Assembly: GCF_001641755.2 (NCBI RefSeq)
Contig: NZ_LRFG02000001.1
Coordinates: 62,001 to 126,000, forward strand
From: Microbulbifer flavimaris
Lineage (GTDB): Bacteria; Pseudomonadota; Gammaproteobacteria; Pseudomonadales; Cellvibrionaceae
Direction of reading: 5' to 3'
DNA length: 64,000 nucleotides
This document shows positions 45,836 through 56,061 of the stretch, in pieces. Numbering within the stretch: the stretch's first letter is position 1; the number at the start of each line of letters is the position of its first letter. Both the position numbers and the translations under genes were made by a program. The notes below the pieces were generated by a model. It was not told the origin of the DNA. It did not search any database and worked only from the letters and a program-made list of their open reading frames with translations.

Positions 45836-46870
45836 ATGACACAGACGGAAACTTCATCGCCCGTTTCTATTGCCGTACTGGGCGGCGGCAGTTTCGGTAC
45901 CGCCATTGCCAATATTGTTGCCGGTAACGGACACGACACCCGCCAGTGGATGCGCGACCCGGAAAAGGCCGCCAGCTGCCGCAAGCTGCGTGAGAACACC
46001 TTTTACCTGCCGGGGGTCCCCCTGCATCCGGAATTGAACATCACCAGCGATCTCGAGCAGGCGGTCAGCGGCTGTGGCATCGTAATTGTGGCGATTCCCA
46101 GTAAATCCTTTCGGCAGGTGGTCAAGACGGTAGCGCCGATGCTGGCGCCGGGCACCATGCTGATCTCCACCACCAAGGGCATCGAGCACGACAGCTTCCA
46201 CCTGATGAGCGACATTCTGCTGGAAGAGACCAGCGATATGCGGGTGGGGGTGCTGAGTGGCCCGAATTTTGCCAAAGAGATTGTCGAGGGGCATTACACG
46301 GCCACGGTGATCGCCAGTGAGCATGAGGAGCTCTGCAAAACCATCCAGAGTGTGCTGCACTCCGAGACTTTCCGCGTTTACTCCAGCAATGATGTGTTTG
46401 GCGTGGAGCTGGCGGGGGCGCTGAAGAATATCTATGCCATCGTCACCGGCATGGCCAAGGCTCTGGGGCGGGGCGGTAACACCACCAGCCTGCTGATTAC
46501 CCGCGCGCTGGCGGAGATGATGCGCTTTGCCGAGGCGATGGGGGCGGATCCCATGACATTTATCGGCCTCGCCGGTGTCGGTGACCTGATCCTTACCTGT
46601 TCCTCAGACCTGAGCCGCAATTACCGGGTCGGATACCTGGTGGGTAAAGGTATGCCGCTGGAACAGGCTATCGCAGAAATCGGTCAGGTCGCCGAAGGTG
46701 TCAACACTGTCAGGCTGATCAAGCGCAAGGCGGATGAGCTGGGAGTCTACATGCCCTTGGTTTCGGCAATTCACGCCATATTATTTGAAGAGCGCCCAAT
46801 TCCCGAGGTAATCAGGGACCTGATGTCCGGCGCGCAAACTTTTGACGTGGCCTACTCGGCCAAATCTTGA
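45836..46870 (+). CDS. gpsA: NAD(P)-dependent glycerol-3-phosphate dehydrogenase
   Basis: 344 residues. The cofactor loop is [15 protein letters not shown], and later blocks [35 protein letters not shown] and [15 protein letters not shown] mark the family; the lysine in ELAGALKN is catalytic. It makes glycerol 3-phosphate from dihydroxyacetone phosphate for phospholipid synthesis. First gene of a run gpsA, DUF4389, sixA, hydrolase, all on the plus strand with short gaps. Confidence 0.97.
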   Translation: MTQTETSSPVSIAVLGGGSFGTAIANIVAGNGHDTRQWMRDPEKAASCRKLRENTFYLPGVPLHPELNITSDLEQAVSGCGIVIVAIPSKSFRQVVKTVAPMLAPGTMLISTTKGIEHDSFHLMSDILLEETSDMRVGVLSGPNFAKEIVEGHYTATVIASEHEELCKTIQSVLHSETFRVYSSNDVFGVELAGALKNIYAIVTGMAKALGRGGNTTSLLITRALAEMMRFAEAMGADPMTFIGLAGVGDLILTCSSDLSRNYRVGYLVGKGMPLEQAIAEIGQVAEGVNTVRLIKRKADELGVYMPLVSAIHAILFEERPIPEVIRDLMSGAQTFDVAYSAKS

Positions 46871-46882
46871 TGGTGATCACAC

Positions 46883-47419
46883 ATGGATAATGAAGAACTG
46901 AAGAAAAATATCTCCTCCGGCAACCAGTGGATGCGTCTGCTCTACATGGTGCTTTTTGTCATTCTGCTGGAGATTGCCGGCGTGGTCATGCTGGCGGTGA
47001 TCGTGCTGCAGTTCCTGTTCGCACTGCTCACTGGCAGTGCCAATGACAACCTGCGCCGGCTGGGGGACCAGATTGCTTCTTACGTGTACCAGACTCTGCA
47101 GTTTTTGATCTACAACTCTGAGGAAAAACCTTTTCCGTTTTCCGAGTGGCCCGAGTCTGAGGTAGAGGACCTGTCCGGCTACGAGAGCGCCGAGGAAGTG
47201 GAAGGTGAAGTCGTTGCCGAGGCTGAGGCCGACGAGAGCAAGGCTGGTAATAAGGACGACGACAAGAAAGCCAAGGGCGCTGGCGCCTACGTGCCGGTCG
47301 AGCTAGACGCCGAGGAGGTGGAGAAGGCCGCCGAGGACGTTGAAAAGGAAAGCGACAGCAAGAAAGCGGGCAAAAAGTCGGGCAAGAAGGACGAGTCTGG
47401 CGACAGCGACAAGGGCTGA
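46883..47419 (+). CDS. DUF4389 domain membrane protein
   Basis: 178 residues. The N-terminal half holds one or two hydrophobic helices (LLYMVLFVILLEIAGVVMLAVIVLQFLFALLTG in two halves) followed by the family block NDNLRRLGDQIASYVYQTLQFL. The C-terminal half (about 105-178) is charged and low in complexity, rich in Glu, Ala and Lys (KKAGKKSGKKDESG). Function unknown. It starts 12 bases after gpsA and precedes sixA by 24, so it is in the same operon. Confidence 0.87.
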   Translation: MDNEELKKNISSGNQWMRLLYMVLFVILLEIAGVVMLAVIVLQFLFALLTGSANDNLRRLGDQIASYVYQTLQFLIYNSEEKPFPFSEWPESEVEDLSGYESAEEVEGEVVAEAEADESKAGNKDDDKKAKGAGAYVPVELDAEEVEKAAEDVEKESDSKKAGKKSGKKDESGDSDKG

Positions 47420-47443
47420 CTGACATCCCGACTGGAGGTAAAT

Positions 47444-47896
47444 GTGAAGCTAATGATTTTGCGCCACGGTCAAGCGGAACCGCATCGTGGTGACGATGCC
47501 TCCCGGGAGCTTACCGAGCGCGGTCGCGAGCAGGTTGCTGCCGTGTGCCGCGCCCGCGCCACCGAATTGTCTGAAGTGCGCGCGATCTGGGCGAGTCCGT
47601 TTGTGCGCACTCAGCAGACGGCTGAAATTGCGTCAAAGCAACTGGGGCTGCCCGTCAGGACCGAATCCATTCTGGTGGGGGATACGCCGCCGGGCGAGGT
47701 GCTTGATGCGCTGGCTTCCGCTGATGATTTCCCGATCCTGCTGGTCAGCCACCAGCCGCTGGTAGGCAGCCTGGTCAACGGGTTGTGTGGTAGCGGCAAC
47801 CAGCATCCAATGGGCACTTCCTCCCTGGCCTGCCTCAGCGCCGAGGTGTGGGCCGATAACTGTGCCGAGCTGGAGTGGCTGCAGCACGCCCAGTAA
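47444..47896 (+). CDS. sixA: Phosphohistidine phosphatase SixA
   Basis: 150 residues, histidine-phosphatase superfamily. The catalytic motif is ILRHGQAEPH, with further family residues in SPFVRTQQTAEIA and VSHQPLVGSLV. It removes phosphate from phosphohistidine in phosphorelay or PTS proteins. The start is a GTG at 47444 with GGAGG five bases upstream. Confidence 0.93.
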   Translation: MKLMILRHGQAEPHRGDDASRELTERGREQVAAVCRARATELSEVRAIWASPFVRTQQTAEIASKQLGLPVRTESILVGDTPPGEVLDALASADDFPILLVSHQPLVGSLVNGLCGSGNQHPMGTSSLACLSAEVWADNCAELEWLQHAQ

Positions 47897-48014
47897 CAAC
47901 CGGGTTCTCCTTTTTTTCCGGCCCCTTTAGACCAACACCGCTGAGCAGACCGGTCATTGTGGGTCCGCAGCACCGCTGGCAGCATGGCGGTTCCCTGTTG
48001 CGAGCCGTTTAGTC

Positions 48015-48890
48015 ATGTCTGAGATTTTCCGGGAAATCACCCTCGAGTTTGATGGTCGCACCATCGCCGCCCGTCGCTATGGCAGCGAGGGTGGTGAGCC
48101 GGTGCTGGCGCTGCACGGCTGGCTGGATAATTGCGCCAGCTTCGCCCGTCTGGCGCCGCTACTGGACGGACTCGACCTTGTTGCCGTGGATATGGCCGGA
48201 CACGGCCGCAGCTACCACCGTTCCGGAGATGCCAACTACAACATCTGGGAAGAGGTCGAGGATGTGATTGGCATCACCCATGCACTGGGCTGGCGTCGTT
48301 TCTCCCTGCTTGCACACTCTCGCGGTGCTGTCGCTGCCATGCTGACAGCCGGTGCCTTTCCGGACCGGATCTGTCGCCTGGCCCTGATCGACGGGCTGGT
48401 GCCGCCACCGGCAAAAGGGCAGGAGGCGCCGGAGATCCTGGCGCGGGCTATCGCCCAGCGGGCCCGCTACGGGCACCGCAAGCCGCGGGAGTTCGCCTCG
48501 CTGGACGATGCGGTGGAAGCGCGCAAAAACGGCATGTTCCGCCTGTCGACCCACGCCGCCCTGCTGCTGGTGCAGCGGGGCACCCGCGACCAGGGGCAGA
48601 GTCTCACCTGGAGCAGCGATCCGCGCCTGATGGCCACCTCCACCGCCAAACTCACCAATTCGCAGGTGCGGGCCTTCCTCGACCGCGTCACCATGCCTGT
48701 GCGGCTGGTGCTGGCCACCGATGGGATTCCGGACATGGTCGAGCGGATGGAACCGCTGCTGGCGGGGCGTGACAATATTGCGGTGCGGGAAATGGAGGGT
48801 GGCCACCATCTGCACATGGAGGAGGGGGCCTCTGAAATTGCAGAGTGGTTCGGGCCTTTCCTGCGCGGAGGTGAGTCCGGGGCGAATTAG
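48015..48890 (+). CDS. Alpha/beta hydrolase
   Basis: 291 residues. The oxyanion region is LALHGWLDNCASF, the serine nucleophile is in LLAHSRGAVAAM (GxSxG variant with A in front) and the histidine is in GGHHLHME. A cap-like segment lies about 125-200. Substrate unknown; it resembles the YbfF/serine esterase-type group. Its stop codon overlaps the convergent isomerase by a few bases. Confidence 0.87.
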   Translation: MSEIFREITLEFDGRTIAARRYGSEGGEPVLALHGWLDNCASFARLAPLLDGLDLVAVDMAGHGRSYHRSGDANYNIWEEVEDVIGITHALGWRRFSLLAHSRGAVAAMLTAGAFPDRICRLALIDGLVPPPAKGQEAPEILARAIAQRARYGHRKPREFASLDDAVEARKNGMFRLSTHAALLLVQRGTRDQGQSLTWSSDPRLMATSTAKLTNSQVRAFLDRVTMPVRLVLATDGIPDMVERMEPLLAGRDNIAVREMEGGHHLHMEEGASEIAEWFGPFLRGGESGAN

Positions 48891-49231
48891 AACGGCAGGC
48901 GTTTTGAATAGCAGCCGGAGTCGATCTCCCGGACTTCAACTGTCACTGCCGGGACGCCCTCGGCAAATTGGCACAATGTATTGAAGACGGTGGAACTGAG
49001 TGTCTCCCGGTCGCGCTCGCTGCGGCCCTCGAACAGGCGCACTTCCGCGTGGATAAAACTGCCGCCTTTTTCACCGGCGATAAAGTGGCGATACGGCATG
49101 GCGCGGGTCTTGATTGTGTGGGGCGCGAACAGGCCGGAGCGATGCATGGCTTCTTGCGCAGCGCTTACCAGGGCGGGGATGGAAATCGATTCCTCTAGGT
49201 TTTCGGCGTATTCGATAACCAGGTGGGGCAT
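48887..49231 (-). CDS. 5-carboxymethyl-2-hydroxymuconate delta-isomerase family protein
   Basis: 114 residues from the ATG at 49231, chosen because it puts a proline second (MPHLVIEYAENLEE), the catalytic N-terminal Pro of this tautomerase-fold family, and because AAGGA lies nine bases upstream. A longer frame to 49291 is rejected. Later blocks are MHRSGLFAPHTIKTRA and FIHAEVRLFEGRS. In homoprotocatechuate degradation the enzyme isomerises CHM; no other hpa genes are near, so its role here is uncertain. Confidence 0.88.
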   Translation of the reverse strand: MPHLVIEYAENLEESISIPALVSAAQEAMHRSGLFAPHTIKTRAMPYRHFIAGEKGGSFIHAEVRLFEGRSERDRETLSSTVFNTLCQFAEGVPAVTVEVREIDSGCYSKRLPF

Positions 49232-49300
49232 TGTCGTCAATCCTTGAAAAAGAGGCTCTCTGGCGGCGCATCCCTGTGCCGTAGTTTCCAAGCTTAGACC

Positions 49301-49840
49301 TCAGCGGATCAGAGAGAGGAACTCTGTGCGGGTGGCCTGCTGATCGCGGAAGGAACCCAGCATGGCGGAGGTTTTCATGACGGAATTCTGTTTCTCCACG
49401 CCGCGCATCATCATGCACATGTGCTTGGCTTCGATGATCACGCCAACACCGGCGGCGCCGGTGACGCGCTGGATGGTCTCGGCGACCTGGACGGTCAGTT
49501 GTTCCTGGATCTGCAGCCGGCGGGCGAACATATCCACAATGCGCGCTACCTTTGAGAGCCCCAGAACCTTGCCATCGGGAATATAGGCTACGTGCGCCTT
49601 GCCGATAAAGGGCAGCATGTGGTGCTCACACAGGGAGTAGAGTTCGATGTCCTTGACCAGTACCATCTCGCTGCAATCGGAGGGGAACAGGGCTTCGTTG
49701 ACGACACTCTCCACTGTCTGCTCGTAACCTCTGGTGAGGTAGGCCATGGCCTTGGCGGCGCGCTCGGGGGTGTCCTTCAGGCCCGGGCGTTGCAGATCCT
49801 CGCCCATTGCTTCAATAATTCGCGCGTAATGTTCTTTCAT
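49301..49840 (-). CDS. folE: GTP cyclohydrolase I
   Basis: 179 residues. Zinc ligands are in [21 protein letters not shown] (Cys and His pair) and in the later [11 protein letters not shown]. The [25 protein letters not shown] block is family-specific. It makes dihydroneopterin triphosphate, the first step of folate synthesis. AGGA precedes the ATG. Divergent from prmB. Confidence 0.96.
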   Translation of the reverse strand: MKEHYARIIEAMGEDLQRPGLKDTPERAAKAMAYLTRGYEQTVESVVNEALFPSDCSEMVLVKDIELYSLCEHHMLPFIGKAHVAYIPDGKVLGLSKVARIVDMFARRLQIQEQLTVQVAETIQRVTGAAGVGVIIEAKHMCMMMRGVEKQNSVMKTSAMLGSFRDQQATRTEFLSLIR

Positions 49841-50029
49841 CTGGTCCTGCTTTCAACTATCTCGGCCCGAGGGGCGGGTGCGCTACCCTAAGCGTTTGTC
49901 ACCTTTGAGTAAAGATCCGGTGCGTTGGCGCCGGCGCTCCAGGACTGTTTTACTTCGCGCCACCGTCGGCGGATCACGGGACGGGGCCGCTGCGGGTCCA
50001 AGGACCCGCGCTCTACAAGGATAGAGTCA

Positions 50030-50971
50030 ATGACCGAATTACGAGAATCGACTCCGGGATGCCCGGAAGATCTGCGGGACCTCTGCACCCTGCTGGATTT
50101 TGTGCGCTGGGGGGCCAGCCGTTTCAATGAGGCTGGCCTCTGGTTCGGCCACGGCACCGATAATGCCTGGGACGAGGCCCTGGTGCTGGTGATGCACACG
50201 CTGCACCTGCCCATGGACAGCAAGCCGGAGGTGCTCAGTGCCCGGCTCACCATGAGCGAGCGACGGGAGGTGATGGCAATCCTGAAGCAGAGGGTGGACG
50301 AGCGCCTCCCCGCAGCCTACCTCACCCACGAAGCCCATTTCTGCGATATGACGTTCTATGTCGACAGCCGGGTGCTGGTGCCGCGCTCGCCAATTGCCGA
50401 ACTGATTCGCCAGGAGTTCCAGCCGTGGCTGGCCACGGAGCCATTGGCGCTCCTCGATCTGTGCTGTGGCAGCGGCTGTATTGGCATTGCCTGCGCAGAG
50501 GCCTTCCCGGAAGCGCGGGTGGACCTGAGTGACATCTCTTCCGGTGCGGTTGACGTGGCACAGATCAATATCAACCGCCATCAGCTGAACGAGCGGGTAC
50601 GGGCGGTGCAGTCCGACATGTTCTCCGGCCTCGAAGGGTGCAGTTACGACCTGATTGTCTGTAACCCGCCCTATGTGGATGCCCGCGATCTCGCCGAGAT
50701 GCCGGCGGAGTACCAGGCAGAGCCGGAGATCGCACTGGGTTCCGGCGACGACGGCCTCGACTTTACCCGCCGCCTGTTGCGGGAGGCTGCCAACCATCTG
50801 CAGCCGGAGGGCATCCTGGTTTGTGAGGTGGGCAACAGCTGGGAAGCGCTGGAAAGTGCCTTCCCCGAGGTGCCCTTCTTATGGCCGGAGTTCGAAGACG
50901 GCGGCCACGGGGTTTTCGTCATCAGCCGCGAAGAGCTGCTCGCCTACCAAGGCCACTTCGCAGACGAGTAA
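50030..50971 (+). CDS. prmB: Ribosomal protein L3 glutamine methyltransferase
   Basis: 313 residues from the ATG at 50030 (AAGGA nine bases upstream; an upstream extension to 49925 is rejected). The SAM loop is LLDLCCGSGCIGIACAEAF, the NPPY motif is in VCNPPYVDARDL, and the N-terminal helical part is that of PrmB/HemK-type enzymes. It methylates a glutamine of ribosomal protein L3. It is followed by aroC, the same order as in Pseudomonas. Confidence 0.95.
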   Translation: MTELRESTPGCPEDLRDLCTLLDFVRWGASRFNEAGLWFGHGTDNAWDEALVLVMHTLHLPMDSKPEVLSARLTMSERREVMAILKQRVDERLPAAYLTHEAHFCDMTFYVDSRVLVPRSPIAELIRQEFQPWLATEPLALLDLCCGSGCIGIACAEAFPEARVDLSDISSGAVDVAQININRHQLNERVRAVQSDMFSGLEGCSYDLIVCNPPYVDARDLAEMPAEYQAEPEIALGSGDDGLDFTRRLLREAANHLQPEGILVCEVGNSWEALESAFPEVPFLWPEFEDGGHGVFVISREELLAYQGHFADE

Positions 50972-51119
50972 TTCCTCTTCCTGCCGGCGGGGTGGGCGCA
51001 GTGTTCTGTGCTTTTTCATCCCGGCGCGGCCCTGCCGGCGTTGAATCCTCTATAATGCGCGGCTTTCAACGATAAAAAACCAGCAACGATAAAAATCCAG
51101 CAGGCGGAGATCCTCGCAT

Positions 51120-52211
51120 ATGTCGGGCAATACCTTTGGCAAGCTCTTCTGTGTCACCAGCTTTGGTGAAAGCCACGGTCCGGCACTGGGCTGTATCGTC
51201 GATGGCTGTCCGCCCGGACTGGAGATCTCACCTGAAGATCTGCAACGCGACCTGGACCGCCGCAAGCCCGGCACCTCCCGCTACACCACCCAGCGCCGCG
51301 AGGCGGATGAGGTGAAGATTCTCTCCGGCGTTTTCGAGGGCAAGACCACCGGTACCCCGATCGGCCTGCTGATCGAAAACACTGACCAGCGCTCCAAGGA
51401 CTACTCCAATATCGCCGAGCAGGTGCGCCCGGCCCATGCCGATTACACCTACTGGCAGAAGTACGGGATTCGCGATTACCGTGGCGGCGGCCGCTCTTCA
51501 GCCCGCGAGACCGCCATGCGCGTTGCCGCCGGTGCCATCGCCAAGAAGTGGCTGCGCGAGCAGCTGGGTATCGAGGTGCGTGGTTACCTTTCCCAGCTGG
51601 GCCCCATCAAGGTGGAAAAGCTGGATTGGGACCAGGTGGAGCAGAATCCTTTTTTCTGCCCGGATGCGGACAAGGTGCCAGAGATGGAGGCCTATATGCA
51701 GGCGCTGATCAAGGAGGGCGACTCCATCGGCGCGCGTATCTCGGTCCACGCATCGGGCGTACCCGCCGGCCTCGGTGAGCCGATCTTTGACCGCCTGGAT
51801 GCGGACCTGGCGCATGCGCTGATGAGTATCAACGCGGTCAAAGGCGTTGAGATCGGCGCGGGTTTTGGTTGCGTGGAGCAGAAGGGTACCGAGCACAGGG
51901 ACGAGATTACTCCGGAGGGCTTCCTCTCCAACCATGCCGGCGGTGTGCTGGGCGGTATTTCCAGCGGCCAGGAACTCATCGCCCACATCGCCCTGAAGCC
52001 CACCTCCAGCCTGCGTATTCCCGGCAAGAGCATTGATACCCATGGCAATCCCATCGAGGTGGTGACCAAGGGCCGTCACGACCCCTGCGTGGGCATCCGC
52101 GCGACACCGATCGCCGAGGCGATGATGGCGCTGGTGCTGATGGATCATGTGCTGCGCCAGCGGGCGCAGAACGGGGATGTGAAGCCGGGTGTGGTGTCGG
52201 TTGGTGGCTGA
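51120..52211 (+). CDS. aroC: Chorismate synthase
   Basis: 363 residues, full length. The FMN-binding family blocks are [31 protein letters not shown] (first part SFGESHGPA), [12 protein letters not shown] and [20 protein letters not shown]. It converts EPSP to chorismate, the last common step to aromatic amino acids. GGAG precedes the ATG. Foldback elements C and D follow. Confidence 0.98.
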   Translation: MSGNTFGKLFCVTSFGESHGPALGCIVDGCPPGLEISPEDLQRDLDRRKPGTSRYTTQRREADEVKILSGVFEGKTTGTPIGLLIENTDQRSKDYSNIAEQVRPAHADYTYWQKYGIRDYRGGGRSSARETAMRVAAGAIAKKWLREQLGIEVRGYLSQLGPIKVEKLDWDQVEQNPFFCPDADKVPEMEAYMQALIKEGDSIGARISVHASGVPAGLGEPIFDRLDADLAHALMSINAVKGVEIGAGFGCVEQKGTEHRDEITPEGFLSNHAGGVLGGISSGQELIAHIALKPTSSLRIPGKSIDTHGNPIEVVTKGRHDPCVGIRATPIAEAMMALVLMDHVLRQRAQNGDVKPGVVSVGG

Positions 52212-52275
52212 TCGTCGGTAGCATTCATCTCTGCGTAGTCAGATGCAAAGTCCGAAGCTCGCGAGCGTTTTGGGC

Positions 52276-52386
52276 GCCGGGGCAACCGGTGCGGCATTTT
52301 GAAAACGCGCAAGTACATCCCTGTAAGCTCCATCGGCGCCGTCCCTGGCGCCGACGGTTTCAAAATCCCGCACCGGCCACCCCGGC
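52276..52386 (+). repeat. Composite foldback element C, forward
   Basis: Arms of 29 bp (52276-52304 and 52358-52386) pair with four mismatches (GCCGGGG..TTTTGAAA inside end). The 53-base core contains TACATCCCTGTAAGCTC, then a hairpin GGCGCC, loop GTCCCT, GGCGCC. The core resembles those of A, B and D; the arms do not. Confidence 0.85.
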
Positions 52387-52479
52387 TTCGCATGTCGCTT
52401 TCATCTAACGTCCAGAACACGTGATCTTAGAATCGGGTCACGCCTTAACTTGCAGAGCCGGCATGGTGTTGGAATTGAA

Positions 52480-52589
52480 GGCAAATCGCTGGGACGAGTA
52501 TTTCGAACCGTCGGCGCCAGGGAGGGCGCCGCCGGAGCGTACAGGGATGTATTAACAGCGATTCGAAATACTTGTCCCAGTGGTTTGCC
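52480..52589 (-). repeat. Composite foldback element D, reverse
   Basis: Arms of 28 bp (52480-52507 and 52562-52589) pair with three mismatches. The core read on the minus strand contains ATACATCCCTGTACGCTC and a hairpin with loop CCTCCCTG, like element C. It faces element C across 93 bases. Confidence 0.85.
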
Positions 52590-52645
52590 GCCACCGTTGC
52601 AACAATGGGCTGAGTGGCAAACGGATGTACTGACGCCCAAAAAAT

Positions 52646-52670
52646 AAGGCGGCCAATGGCCGCCTTTCTT
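52646..52670. terminator. Hairpin terminator between aroC side and the barrel gene
   Basis: AAGGCGGCC and GGCCGCCTT pair around a 3-base loop. On the minus strand it is followed by TTATTTTTT, fitting the end of the outer-membrane gene; on the plus strand by TTTCTT. Confidence 0.75.
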
Positions 52671-52695
52671 GTCTGTGCCGCAAGCCGGTGAAAGC

Positions 52696-53433
52696 TTACA
52701 GGTGCAGGTTCAGGCCCAGGTACGGACCCTTGATTTCCAGGTCGCTTTGCAGCTCGTCCAGCTCCTGCAGGTCCAGGGACATGCTGCGATAGCCGGCCTC
52801 GATGGCGAAGTCCAGTGCCGGCACGAAGTCCCAGCGAACCTTGGCGGTGAAGTCGGTGATGGTGTCACCCTTGTAGCCGGTGCCGTTGCCCTGGGCCACG
52901 ATAGACCAGCCGGTGAAGGGCAGGTCGAAGCGGGCCATACCGTAGGCCATGGGCAGGTAGCCGGACAGCTCCACATTTTCGGCCTGCAGTGCGCTGGAGA
53001 CGTTCAGTTCGCCGGCATACTGTCGCGCGGTCAGGCCTATGTCCAGGTTCACCCAGTTATCCAGGATTTCGTAATAGAAAGTGGCATCGGTGTGAGTCAG
53101 GTCCAGGTCGGCGTTGACCTCGCTGCCGATCAGGAAGGTCTCGTCACCGAAGGTCACAAATTCTTCCAGCTGCGCCATACCATCGGTCTCGATGCTGCTG
53201 TGGGCAACCATGATGTTCGGAATCAGCGGGATCGGGTGTTCCAGTGCCGCCTGGATAAAGGTGATGTTGTCCTCAGCCGGATCGAACTGCTCAATGTCGA
53301 AACCGTCAGTACCAACGCCGCCGGTGTAGGAGGGCATCCATACGCCCGCGCTGGCATCAAAACCGAGGATTGTGTCCGCGCTGGCGGTGCCGCTGGCGAG
53401 GGCGACCGCGAGGGCCAGGGTTATTTTTTTCAT
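52696..53433 (-). CDS. TIGR04219-like outer-membrane beta-barrel protein
   Basis: 245 residues from the ATG at 53433 (MKKITLALAVALASGTASA signal peptide; GGAG eight bases upstream). The mature protein has about eight alternating beta segments and ends with GLNLHL, a C-terminal aromatic-free but typical barrel end. It starts DTILGFDASAGVWMPSY, as in the TIGR04219 group. Role in the outer membrane unknown. Confidence 0.82.
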   Translation of the reverse strand: MKKITLALAVALASGTASADTILGFDASAGVWMPSYTGGVGTDGFDIEQFDPAEDNITFIQAALEHPIPLIPNIMVAHSSIETDGMAQLEEFVTFGDETFLIGSEVNADLDLTHTDATFYYEILDNWVNLDIGLTARQYAGELNVSSALQAENVELSGYLPMAYGMARFDLPFTGWSIVAQGNGTGYKGDTITDFTAKVRWDFVPALDFAIEAGYRSMSLDLQELDELQSDLEIKGPYLGLNLHL

Positions 53434-53540
53434 GGTTCTCACTCCGTGTCAGATGTGGCCGGATCTTGTTGTGGCGCGCAGTTTACTAATTTTTTCGCGA
53501 CAGCGCGGGGTTTAGTGCACAGATTCAGCTAATTCCGTGA

Positions 53541-54440
53541 TCAGCTACCGGTTTCGGGCGCTTGCTGGTGGCGAGCGGTATCCAGCAGCATCTGCTGCAG
53601 GGCACTGGCGGCGTTGCTGAGGGTGCGGGCCCGGTGGTTGATGACCCCCAGGTTGCGCACCACGTTGAGCTGGGGCACTGGCAGCTCAGCGAGACTCTCG
53701 TCCACCAGGGTGCGCGGTAGCACGCTCCAGCCCAGCCCCACACCAGCCATCATCTTGATGGTCTCGAGGAAGTTGGTGGCCAGCTTGGCGTTGAGTTTGA
53801 GCCCCTGGGCATCGAATTCCCGCTTGATCAGGCGGCCGGTATAGGTGTTGAGGTCCGGCAGAATCGCCGGGTAGCGGGCCAGGTCGGGCAGGTCCAGTGT
53901 CGCCATCTGGGCCAGGGGGTGATCCGGCGCCGCCACCACGACACAGGGGTCGGGCCAGACTACCTGGGCCTCCAGGTTCGGGTATTCCTTCAGGGCCAGT
54001 GTGACCACCGCCAGTTCATATTCCCCCGCCATCAGTGCCTCATAGGCCTGTTCGGAGTCGACGAAGTCGATATCCAGGGCCACTTCCGGGTAGCGATTGC
54101 TGTACTCCTTCAGCACCGGCGGCAGGTGGTGGAGCCCGACGTGGTGGCTGGTGGCAATGCGCAGGCTGCCGCTCACATCGCCGCCGAGGCTGCGCAGCTC
54201 CCGCTCGGCATCGCTCACTTCATTGAGAATATGCCGGGCCCGGGGCAGCAGCGCGCGGCCGGCGTCGGTGAGCTGGAGTTTGCGGCCGATCCGGTCGAAT
54301 AGCGGTGTGCCGAGCTGTTGCTCCAGGGCCGCCAGGCGCTTGCTCACCGCGGGCTGGGTGAGGTGCAGGTACTCTGCCGCCTCGGAGACCGAGCCCTGCT
54401 CGGCGATGCTGAGGAAGGCCTTGAGCCACTGAATTTCCAT
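53541..54440 (-). CDS. LysR-family transcriptional regulator
   Basis: 299 residues. N-terminal winged helix-turn-helix (WLKAFLSIAEQGSVSEAAEYLHLTQPAVSKRLAALEQQLGTPLF in parts; the core is AAEYLHLTQPAVSKR) and a C-terminal effector domain. It is divergent from leuC across 163 bases, the same arrangement as PA3122 and leuC in Pseudomonas, so it probably controls leuCDB. An AT-rich inverted repeat (AATAA..TTATT, about 54532-54554) in the shared region is a possible site. Confidence 0.95.
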   Translation of the reverse strand: MEIQWLKAFLSIAEQGSVSEAAEYLHLTQPAVSKRLAALEQQLGTPLFDRIGRKLQLTDAGRALLPRARHILNEVSDAERELRSLGGDVSGSLRIATSHHVGLHHLPPVLKEYSNRYPEVALDIDFVDSEQAYEALMAGEYELAVVTLALKEYPNLEAQVVWPDPCVVVAAPDHPLAQMATLDLPDLARYPAILPDLNTYTGRLIKREFDAQGLKLNAKLATNFLETIKMMAGVGLGWSVLPRTLVDESLAELPVPQLNVVRNLGVINHRARTLSNAASALQQMLLDTARHQQAPETGS

Positions 54441-54603
54441 GCTGGTCGGTCTCCGGTTTCGGGTTGTGCGCCGCCTGATGGCGACGAGGGGTGGCGGGAG
54501 CTTTTCTATTCCCTTTAAGACTGCTCTTTATAATAAATATAAATTGATGTTATTCAATGCCTGCCCTTAGACTGCTCCAATCCAAAAAAGAGGAGAAACG
54601 GCC

Positions 54604-56061
54604 ATGGCCGGGCAGACGCTCTACGACAAACTCTGGCAGGACCATCTGGTCAAGAGCCGCGAAGACGGCACCGCACTGATTTATATCGACCGTCACCTGA
54701 TCCACGAGGTGACCTCCCCGCAGGCGTTTGAAGGCCTGCGCCTGGCCGGGCGCAAGCCCTGGCGCAAGGACTCCCTGGTGGCGACCCCGGACCACAATGT
54801 CCCGTCCGAGGCAGGTGAGCGCGCAGGGGGTGTGGAAGGTATCCGCGACCAGGTTTCCCGCATCCAGGTGCAGACCCTGGACGAGAACTGTCGCGACTTC
54901 GACGTGGTGCAGTTCGGCATCAACGAGCCGGGGCAGGGCATTGTGCATGTGATTGGCCCGGAAACCGGTGCCACCCTGCCGGGCATGACGGTGGTCTGCG
55001 GTGACTCCCATACCTCCACTCACGGTGCGCTGGGCGCGCTGGCCCACGGTATCGGCACCTCCGAGGTCGAGCACGTGATGGCCACCCAGTGCCTGATCCA
55101 GAAAAAAATGAAGAACATGCTGGTGCGTGTGGACGGGGAGCTTGGCCCGGGTGTCACGGCCAAGGATGTGGTACTGGCCATCATCGGCAAGATCGGCACC
55201 GCTGGTGGCACCGGCTATGCCATCGAGTTTGGCGGCTCGGCGATCCGCAGCCTGTCCATGGAAGGCCGCATGACCGTTTGTAACATGGCCATCGAAGCTG
55301 GCGCGCGCGCCGGAATGGTGGCGGTGGATCAGGTTACCCTCGACTATGTGAAGGACAAGCCCTACGCCCCGAAAGGCGCACAGTGGGACAAGGCTGTGGA
55401 AGCCTGGAGCCAGCTGCACTCCGACGACGATGCCGTGTTCGATGCAGTGGTCGAACTGCGGGCGGAAGAAATTGAGCCTCAGGTGAGCTGGGGCACTTCC
55501 CCGGAAATGGTGGCACCTGTGAGCGCCAACGTGCCGGATCCCGCTGCAGAAACCGATACGACCAAGCGCACGGGCATCGAGCGCGCGCTGGAATACATGG
55601 GCCTTACCGCTGGCCAGAAGATTACGGATATCCAACTGGACCGCGTCTTTATCGGTTCCTGCACCAACTCCCGTATCGAGGATCTCCGTGCGGCAGCGGC
55701 GGTGGCCAAGGGTCACAAGAAGGCGGAAAGTGTCAAGCAGGTGCTGATCGTTCCCGGTTCACAGGCGGTCAAGGCGCAGGCTGAAAAAGAGGGCTTGCAC
55801 AAAGTCTTCATCGAAGCCGGTTTTGAGTGGCGTGAGCCTTCCTGCTCCATGTGCCTGGCCATGAATGCGGACAAGCTGGGGGCCGGCGAGCACTGTGCTT
55901 CCACTTCCAACCGCAATTTCGAAGGCCGCCAGGGCTACGGTGGTCGCACGCACCTGGTCAGCCCGAGCATGGCGGCAGCGGCGGCCATTGCCGGTCATTT
56001 CGTGGATGTGCGGGAATTGCAACGGGATGCCGCCCTGACTGCAGAGGAGATGCAACAATGA
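54604..56061 (+). CDS. leuC: 3-isopropylmalate dehydratase, large subunit
   Basis: 485 residues, aconitase fold. The [4Fe-4S] cysteines are Cys353 (GSCTNSR) and Cys414 with Cys417 (CSMC). With LeuD it isomerises 2-isopropylmalate to 3-isopropylmalate in leucine synthesis. AGAGGAGAA lies before the ATG. Its TGA overlaps the leuD ATG (ATGA), so translation is coupled. Confidence 0.98.
   Translation: MAGQTLYDKLWQDHLVKSREDGTALIYIDRHLIHEVTSPQAFEGLRLAGRKPWRKDSLVATPDHNVPSEAGERAGGVEGIRDQVSRIQVQTLDENCRDFDVVQFGINEPGQGIVHVIGPETGATLPGMTVVCGDSHTSTHGALGALAHGIGTSEVEHVMATQCLIQKKMKNMLVRVDGELGPGVTAKDVVLAIIGKIGTAGGTGYAIEFGGSAIRSLSMEGRMTVCNMAIEAGARAGMVAVDQVTLDYVKDKPYAPKGAQWDKAVEAWSQLHSDDDAVFDAVVELRAEEIEPQVSWGTSPEMVAPVSANVPDPAAETDTTKRTGIERALEYMGLTAGQKITDIQLDRVFIGSCTNSRIEDLRAAAAVAKGHKKAESVKQVLIVPGSQAVKAQAEKEGLHKVFIEAGFEWREPSCSMCLAMNADKLGAGEHCASTSNRNFEGRQGYGGRTHLVSPSMAAAAAIAGHFVDVRELQRDAALTAEEMQQ

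Larger units (their letters stand above)
52212..52695. other. Non-coding region between aroC and the outer-membrane gene
   Basis: About 480 bases with elements C and D and a terminator hairpin. Open frames here (such as 52450-52647) run through the palindromes and are discounted. Confidence 0.6.

Noticed and set aside
52450-52647. Open frames inside foldback elements (also at 43475-43669)
   Set aside because: They exist because palindromic sequence is GC-rich and stop-poor; both strands look equally open, and codon use is not that of real genes.
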